Assembly: GCA_027625915.1 (NCBI GenBank)
Contig: JANTQA010000063.1
Span: forward strand, 558,001-622,000
DNA length: 64,000 nucleotides
Source: Anaeramoeba flamelloides
Taxonomy: Eukaryota; Metamonada; Anaeramoebidae
Direction of reading: 5' to 3'
This document shows, one piece after another, positions 59,501 through 64,000 of this stretch (its first letter is position 1; each line of letters begins with the position of its first letter). The position numbers were made by a program, and so were the translations under genes. The notes beneath the pieces were generated by a model that worked only from the letters and a program-made list of their open reading frames with translations, did no database searches and was not told where the DNA came from.

Positions 59501-59525
59501 ATTCAATCTTTTTGAGTCGGTTCAT
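50143..59525 (-). CDS. CANT1: CANT1-type apyrase (calcium-activated nucleotidase), three exons
   Basis: Exons 59525-58989, 55548-55411 and 50499-50143 are joined by GT-AG introns, all phase 0, giving 343 aa (human CANT1 is 401). Start ATG 59523-59525 is preferred to an upstream GTG. Residues 12-35 are a signal anchor (VIGCIAILILFLFSLTI), a type II Golgi/ER arrangement as in animals. Family blocks in order: IGIISDLD, TWISYFNQG, RGMELSELIKWNG, LLAFDDRSGIGYEI, GDGNQPKGFKCEWATIKDD, LYVGSIGKEF, then exon 2 GEIVHEDWTDKYNVIRE and FPGYQVHE, then exon 3 KRWFFLPRRISEEAYDENKD, KGSNKMI, KGFSSFKFVPG, LLPETKIGNRKYEGVEFID. These make the five-bladed beta-propeller that hydrolyses nucleoside di- and triphosphates with calcium, typically GDP/UDP in the secretory pathway to support glycosylation. 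The introns (3.4 and 4.9 kb) carry a LINE and several MITEs. Confidence 0.95.
50503..50534. repeat. (AT)n microsatellite at an intron acceptor
   Basis: An uninterrupted AT run lies directly upstream of the AG at 50501-50500 that begins the last apyrase exon. Length variation here would change the 3' end of the intron, not the protein. Confidence 0.85.
50960..51250 (+). repeat. CAGTCAAAGG-end family, short copy, in apyrase intron 2
   Basis: CTTTTTCAGTCAAATGGGCC at 50966 begins the same terminal pattern as 12171 and 33691. The remaining match is weak and dominated by T-runs (51090-51175). Confidence 0.5.
51780..52330. mobile_element. TTATAA-rich insertion inside LINE copy 2
   Basis: Absent from the matching place in LINE copy 1 (near 2870-2880). 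Ends CTAATAAAAAAAA and TTTTTTTATTAG are mirrored. The interior repeats a TGTTATAAA-type word at least eight times on both strands (51829, 51881, 51929, 51989, 52098, 52203, 52268 and nearby). About 550 bp, no frame. Confidence 0.55.
52562..52932 (+). mobile_element. Hairpin cassette inserted in LINE copy 2
   Basis: Order: hairpin A (TTTTGCAAAATTTAAAAGAA..TTCTGAATTTTGGAAAAGCT), then two 41-bp E units (TTGGGGTTTTCTGTTTTATC.. and TTGAGGTTTTCTATTTTATT.., each ending GTGAAGTGTTCTAGG), hairpin B (about 52730-52802) and hairpin C (about 52855-52930). It starts TTAGGTTTTG and ends AAAACCTAAC, mirror images. No module D, F or LINE tail is present, so the hairpin block moved or was copied as a unit. 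LINE copy 1 lacks it at the same place (near 3090-3170). Confidence 0.75.
54640..54960 (+). repeat. Dispersed repeat, partner of 1800-2110 (apyrase intron 2)
   Basis: AATACTGATAAATTT, TTTTTAGTTCAATTCC and TTTACAAAATGAAAATTGCA run as in the 1.8-kb copy. Nearby 54965-55080 repeats ATCAATACA and CAAAGAAAGAT from 54571-54605, a small local duplication. Confidence 0.5.
55650..56515 (+). repeat. 870-bp dispersed repeat, copy 2 (mostly apyrase intron 1)
   Basis: Same blocks and order as 13195-14065; see that entry. Apyrase exon 2 (55411-55548) lies just left of its start, so the repeat inserted about 100 bases from a splice acceptor without removing it. Confidence 0.68.
56625..57090 (-). repeat. 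Hairpin cassette, minus orientation (apyrase intron 1)
   Basis: Read on the minus strand: D units (GAAGTACTGCAGAGTACCGC), hairpin A (57040-56960), hairpin C (56955-56884), a second D block (GTGAAGTGCCGTAGAGTGCC, 56885-56862), two E units, hairpin B (56775-56694), then a worn F-like AATAAGAGGAATTAAAAATC near 56640. This is the longest D-to-F series in the window. Confidence 0.72.
57432..57907. mobile_element. Tc1/mariner-like MITE with about 70-bp terminal inverted repeats
   Basis: TA at 57430-57431 and 57908-57909. Ends CAGTTGTGTAAATAACCCGT and ACTGGTTATTTACACCACTG; the match continues inward through ATTACTAAAATTTAACTCAT and its mirror ATGAGTTAAATTTTAGTAAT. 476 bp. A 70-codon minus frame inside has no transposase motif. 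Confidence 0.82.
57910..58988. other. Remainder of apyrase intron 1
   Basis: No exon fits here: the joined frame passes directly from 58989 to 55548 with conserved residues on both sides. No repeat copy recognised. Confidence 0.55.
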
Positions 59526-60443
59526 AAACACTTTGTCTCTTTTAAATTCTTCAAAGAAAACTCTTTTGTTTGAAAAGGATTAACAAAAAATAATTTTGAT
59601 TGAAGAAGGAAGGTAAACTTCAAAAAAACAAAAAAAAATGAAAAAAAAAATAGAATAGCATAAGAGATAATTATCCGTGTATGAAATTGAACTATTTGTG
59701 GACTTCTTTTTGAGAGGGACGATCATATTTTGATTTAATACTTTATCCTAATTTATTTTGGACAATTAAAATTAAGGCAAAATCTGATCTGTTTTTTGCT
59801 CTTTCTTCTTTTTTCGTTTAAATTTTATTCAAGAATATAATTGAAAAAACAAAAATAGATTTGGGAATTATCAAGAAATAATTACAATGTCGTGTTGTGT
59901 AGTAAAATAGTGAATGGATTTTGGATATCTTTATTTTAGTGAATTTTAAATAATCAGTGTTATTTACAAAATATATTCTTTAATAAAAAGAAAAGAGAAG
60001 TTTGAAAAATTTTCTTTGGTAAAATTCTTTTTAAATTTTTTGTATCAACCACCGACCTAAAGAAAATATTCAATAAATTTAATAACAAATTCCAAAAAAT
60101 TTTCCTAGGTCTTGAAATTGAAAAACAAAGTAAAAATATGATTACCATAACACCTGGTTTGCTTTTAGAATTATTTTACCAAATGAAAATATTTTCATTA
60201 AAAGTTTTGTCTGTTTTTTCTCATTTTGGAAAAGTCCCTAACCCAAAACTATTTTGAAAATTTTCAAAAAAAAATATTTTCCTTAAAAAAGAAATAAATT
60301 TTTTTGTCTCTAAAAGTAATGTACAGAAATATAATTTACAAAAAAAAATATCAAGGAAAATATAAATTTCTATATAAAAAAACTATTTTTTTCGAAAAAT
60401 TACAAAAATTATTTTAAACTCAAAAAATAACTTATTTTCTTAA
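59526..60443. other. Upstream flank of the apyrase gene
   Basis: Should hold the promoter near 59530-59750. No motif or repeat can be named. Confidence 0.45.
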
Positions 60444-61189
60444 GGGGTTAGCGTCACCATAGATTTCTCGATAATCAAAGTATGTTGTAATTGGGTGCAA
60501 ATGATATTAGTGCACCATGGCTCAAATAGCTCTAAAAAATCTATTATAAATCTTATTGCACAATAAATTATTACATTTTTTACTAATGATCACAATTAAA
60601 AAAGTTTCATTTAGAAAAATTTTTTTTTAATTCCTTTTCCAAATCTAAAAATAGAAACACAAAATAAAATATTCTGGTATTGTATAATTTAGATTTAGAA
60701 CTTCCAAAAGTAACTATTTTTACAATTTTTTAATTTCAAAGATTAACTCAATAATCATCAACATAAAAGTACAAAGACTAATTAGTTTTGTTTTCTTTTT
60801 ATAAAGATACTTATATCATCAATTTATTTGCATGATTTGAGAAATAATTTGTGAAAAAAATTTATGAGTTAATTATTTAATTTTTAAAAAAAAACGAATT
60901 GTTTAGTAACTAATCTACATTCCGCCACAAATTTAAGAAAGATATTTTATGACTTTGTAGTCTGAATAATGGTAATTCAACCTTTAAATTTATGGCGAAA
61001 TGCAGATTTTATTCTGAAATTGTTAGGTTTTTTACTAATATATAGATCATTTTTAATTGATAAGATCAGCAAATATTAGTATCGACTAATCGGTTTTTTA
61101 GAGGCATTTGAACCATGTAACACTAATTTTGTTGGGTCCAATAACAATATACTTTGTTCCTAGGCTTCTACTTTGTAGACGCTAATCCC
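60444..61189 (+). mobile_element. TTAA-flanked 750-bp element, copy 3
   Basis: TTAA at 60440-60443 and 61190-61193; ends GGGGTTAGCGTC and GACGCTAATCCC. 746 bp and in the same orientation as copy 1. By eye it is the closest pair in the window: long runs such as GTGCACCATGGCTCAAATAG and CTATTATAAATCTTATTGCA are unchanged. Confidence 0.85.
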
Positions 61190-61193
61190 TTAA

Positions 61194-63200
61194 GCATCAG
61201 ATTATGAATATTTTTTTTTCTTTTTGTTAAAGAATAAAAATAAACAAAAAAGAGTTAGTAAATTCATAAATGATAAAAATTCCTAATATACTTTTTTTAA
61301 ATCTCATAAAATTCAACTTCTAAACTTAAAGAAATACTTTTCAATTTGATTATTTCTGAATAATTATCAATAACAGCATCTCAAACACATAAATTGGTTA
61401 TGTAATAAACATAATTTTTTGAAAAATCCAACCTTTTTGATATTATTTTATAAATTTTTAATATTTTCAAAAAAATAAAACTAATTTTTTTAAATAATTC
61501 TAATGAAAATTAGTATAAAAAAAATTAAGAAATTTTATCAAATAACTTAATTTTTGATAAAAAAAGGTTTGTATTTTATACTCTAAATAATTGAAAAAAA
61601 ATTGGATAATCTTTTGAATTTAATAAAATTTAAATAAATAGTATTGAATTTACTAAAGAATTTTTTTTCCTGATCTTTACTAATTTAATATTTGAATTAT
61701 TTCCTTAATATTTTTAAAAAAATATTTAAATTTCAATATTTCAAGTTGATACAGATTCTCGGAAATTTTAGTAAAAACGTGATTATTTTCAAAATAAAAT
61801 GTTTTTTTGTGATTTTTTCTTTTTATTTTCTAAATCACAAAATTTAAACAAAAAAGAATAGCTCTTTTTATTTGAAATTATTTTTACTCAGTCAAGTTTT
61901 CTATATGAAAAATAATTTATTAATTTTTGACAAATGTGTTTTTTTTTTTTCAAGTATAAATCCATGTTGGGTATTAAGTACTCTGTTATCTTTGAGAAAA
62001 TAAAATACATAATAATACCGAATATATGAAAAATCAAAAATAAAGAATAGAATTTATCGTGATATTGTATTATTTTGTTGATTGGATAAACAAGGAAAAT
62101 TAATTTAAGGGGGTGTATAATAATTTATTATCCAAACAATAACTACGATACTTATAAATATTAATTTGTTTTAGTAAGGTTTGATAATAGCGCTATTTTA
62201 TTTTGGAATTAAACTGGTAATTTTTGAGAGGATTGTCTTTTTATACGATTCTTAACTATTCAAATCAATCATTTATTTCAGTTTATCTTACAAACATGAT
62301 AGTAATGATATTGACACCAAACCAATAAAAAGAATTCAGAAACAGAAAAGTAGATCTTTGAAATATCAATTTGACAAAATAATATTAAAAATGATATGGG
62401 GGCTGATCACAAGTTATTATCCAAACAACAGTCTTGTACAATAAAAAGATAATTTTTTTTTTTAGAAATGATAATTAACTTTTGGAAATTCAAAAAATGG
62501 TTCAAAGCTAAAGTCTTTTTGTGATTTTTAAATTTAACTCACAAAAATTGGGTTTTTGGAAAATTTTCCTTCGATGTACTTTTTTAAAACCCTGAATCTG
62601 AGTTGAGGGGTTTATATTCTTTTTTTTTTCTTCATTTAAGATTTAAATTGGTATGGAATTTAAAAAATGAACGAAAAGATCAATCGGAAAACAATCGGAA
62701 ATTTTTGGATGAATAGGTCGATATTATTTAAAAAAAGATATATTTTTGATATGGGCATTACAATTAGTTAGATTTTTGTATTTAATCCACAAAAATTTGA
62801 ATTTCCCCAAAAAAGGGGTTATCACTTAATATAAATAGATAAAACAATTTTTTTTATAAAATAAAAAAAGCTCTTGACTAATTATGCAATTTTAATCCCA
62901 TTTAATCATTTCAGATAAAATTCTTCAAAGAATTCCCCAGGCAGTTTTATACGATTTATATTGATAGAGCAAATTTGATTTTGAGAGAAACAATATTAAT
63001 AAAAACAAATATTTAAAAAAGCAGTAATGTATATATTGTGTTTTTGGGATTTGGTGACAGATCAATATTGTTCCAAAAGAAAATAGAGTAAATACTTACC
63101 TTGTATTTTTTTTTTTTTAGGGGTGGGGGGGGCTTAATTCAAGAAAAAAACAAAAAAAATCAAACCAAAAAGAGAGAGAGAAAAAAGGCAATCCTTCTTT
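61194..63200. other. Gene-free stretch
   Basis: AT-rich with weak internal similarity: TTATTATCCAAACAA at 62126 and again at 62417, each after a G-run. TTTTATACGATT occurs at 62241 and 62947. These are too short to define an element. Nothing coding recognised. Confidence 0.45.
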
Positions 63201-63203
63201 GGG

Positions 63204-63679
63204 ATGATTAGAAAGATTTGTGGAGACAACTTAACAATCCAACATTACCAGATCGCAAAACCAATAATCCAAGGTGAACTACAGAAGCCAGAGTTTGGTG
63301 TTTAAGATTGTTTTAAATGATCATAATTTTTTAGGTAGAAAAATCGTGATTGTTTTTCATTTACATTTTCATGTTTTTTAATAAGATTTCCAGGTTTATA
63401 TATTTTATTGGGTTTTTTTGTTAATTTTTTATTAATAAATGCACAGAAAATGATTTTTTGATCCAAAATGGAGTATATTTTAATGTTGCTTTATTTATAT
63501 TTTCTTTAGGATGGAAACGAATTGTGTCAAGAAAATTTGGTTTATCACAACTTAATCCTTAAACAAACATCATTTCTATTCTTGAAATTATCTCAAAACA
63601 TTGATGAAAGTTCCATAAAAAGTGATATTGTATTTTGTTTACCATTGGATAAGAAATTGGATGTTCTATGTGAAAATGG
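63204..63679 (+). CDS. Two candidate exons of an unrecognised gene
   Basis: Exon 1, 63204-63299, begins ATG and reads MIRKICGDNLTIQHYQIAKP..QKPEFG, ending at GTTTAAG. Exon 2, 63510-63679, follows TTTCTTTAG and reads DGNELCQENLVYHNLILKQT..SDIVFCLPLDKKLDVLCENG up to a GTAGAAG donor. Phase 0 at the junction agrees and the base mix is richer in G+C than its surroundings. A third exon would lie further right, possibly after CTATAATCTAG at about 63787 or outside the window. No family recognised; the donor is not a strong consensus, so this stays a suggestion. Confidence 0.35.
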
Positions 63680-64000
63680 GTAGAAGAAAAAAGTAGGGGA
63701 TCAAAATATCAAAGAAAGGTTTTAACTAAGAACATAACTATTTTTGACGATTTATGGATTATCTTCTTTGTTAAACTTATAATCTAGGTTTTTTCTAATA
63801 TTTGGATCAAAAATATTAAATTTCAAAGACAGCCAACTACTGGTATTTGGATTATAAATGGGGAAATTTTTCAGCCTCCTTTTCATTTTCTGTGAGAGAT
63901 ACTTTATTCAGTTTGTTAATAAATCCATGTTCATTTTTTTTTGTGTTTTTGAAAATTATATAAACCAAATTTCATAATAAATATCCCAAATTTTTTTTTA

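Noticed and set aside
63204-63679. Proteasome assembly chaperone 4-like reading of the right-edge exons
   Set aside because: Only a loose hydrophobic pattern agrees; key positions do not, so no family was named.
1-64000. tRNA, rRNA, snRNA genes and CRISPR arrays
   Set aside because: No GGTTCGAAT-type B box with cloverleaf, no rRNA-like block and no evenly spaced short repeats with unique spacers were seen by eye.

Overview
The window is an extremely AT-rich, intron-bearing eukaryotic nuclear region. Evidence: GT-AG introns of 131 nt to about 4.9 kb, TAA/TGA/TAG all used as stops, (AT)n and poly(A/T) tracts throughout, LINEs and many small inverted-repeat transposons. The gene set (tandem B-box protein, homeodomain protein, GET4, a Mediator-like subunit, a MAK5/DDX24 helicase, CANT1-type apyrase, a secreted CAP/EGF/Ig-like protein, a membrane-anchored PPC protein) and the lysine/glutamate-rich low-complexity inserts suggest a free-living protist. 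An anaeramoebid-like metamonad is my best guess, from style only. No organelle, bacterial operon, CRISPR or rRNA/tRNA signal was seen.

Layout: 78-599 (-) tandem B-box gene running off the left edge; 2690-5045 (-) 5'-truncated LINE; 8100-9340 (-) GET4 in two exons; 9.4-15.8 kb gene-free and repeat-rich; 15853-17356 (+) homeobox gene with three WGIPD motifs and one frame break in a poly-A run; 22011-22622 (+) intronless PPC-domain gene; 25384-27381 (-) intronless MED17-like gene; 29904-32038 (+) MAK5/DDX24-like helicase with two frame breaks and altered catalytic motifs; 34027-45023 (-) five-exon CAP-EGF-cadherin/Ig-like surface protein (about 1,360 aa; all splice phases agree); 50143-59525 (-) three-exon CANT1-type apyrase (about 343 aa), whose second intron holds another LINE; 63204-63679 (+) two candidate exons of an unrecognised gene.

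The non-coding space is mostly old mobile DNA. I could sort it by eye into families: TA-flanked Tc1/mariner-like MITEs (four kinds), TTAA-flanked elements of about 750 bp and about 170 bp whose ends resemble each other, a family ending in CAGTCAAAGG, an 870-bp and a 400-bp dispersed repeat, large palindromes, and LINE 3' ends. The most unusual structure is a modular hairpin cassette: short CACTCTACGG-type repeats, then a variable set of 70-85 bp near-perfect hairpins, then a terminal GGAGAAAA/TTCTC hairpin and an A-rich tail. It recurs at about eight places in a constant order. At three it abuts the same LINE 3' tail, so it may be the shuffled 3' end of that LINE.

The genes are housekeeping and surface functions with no obvious joint pathway: tail-anchored protein insertion (GET4), transcription (MED17-like, homeodomain), 60S ribosome assembly (MAK5), Golgi/ER nucleotide hydrolysis (CANT1) and cell surface (CAP protein). 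All boundaries, families and identities come from reading the sequence; no database was searched.
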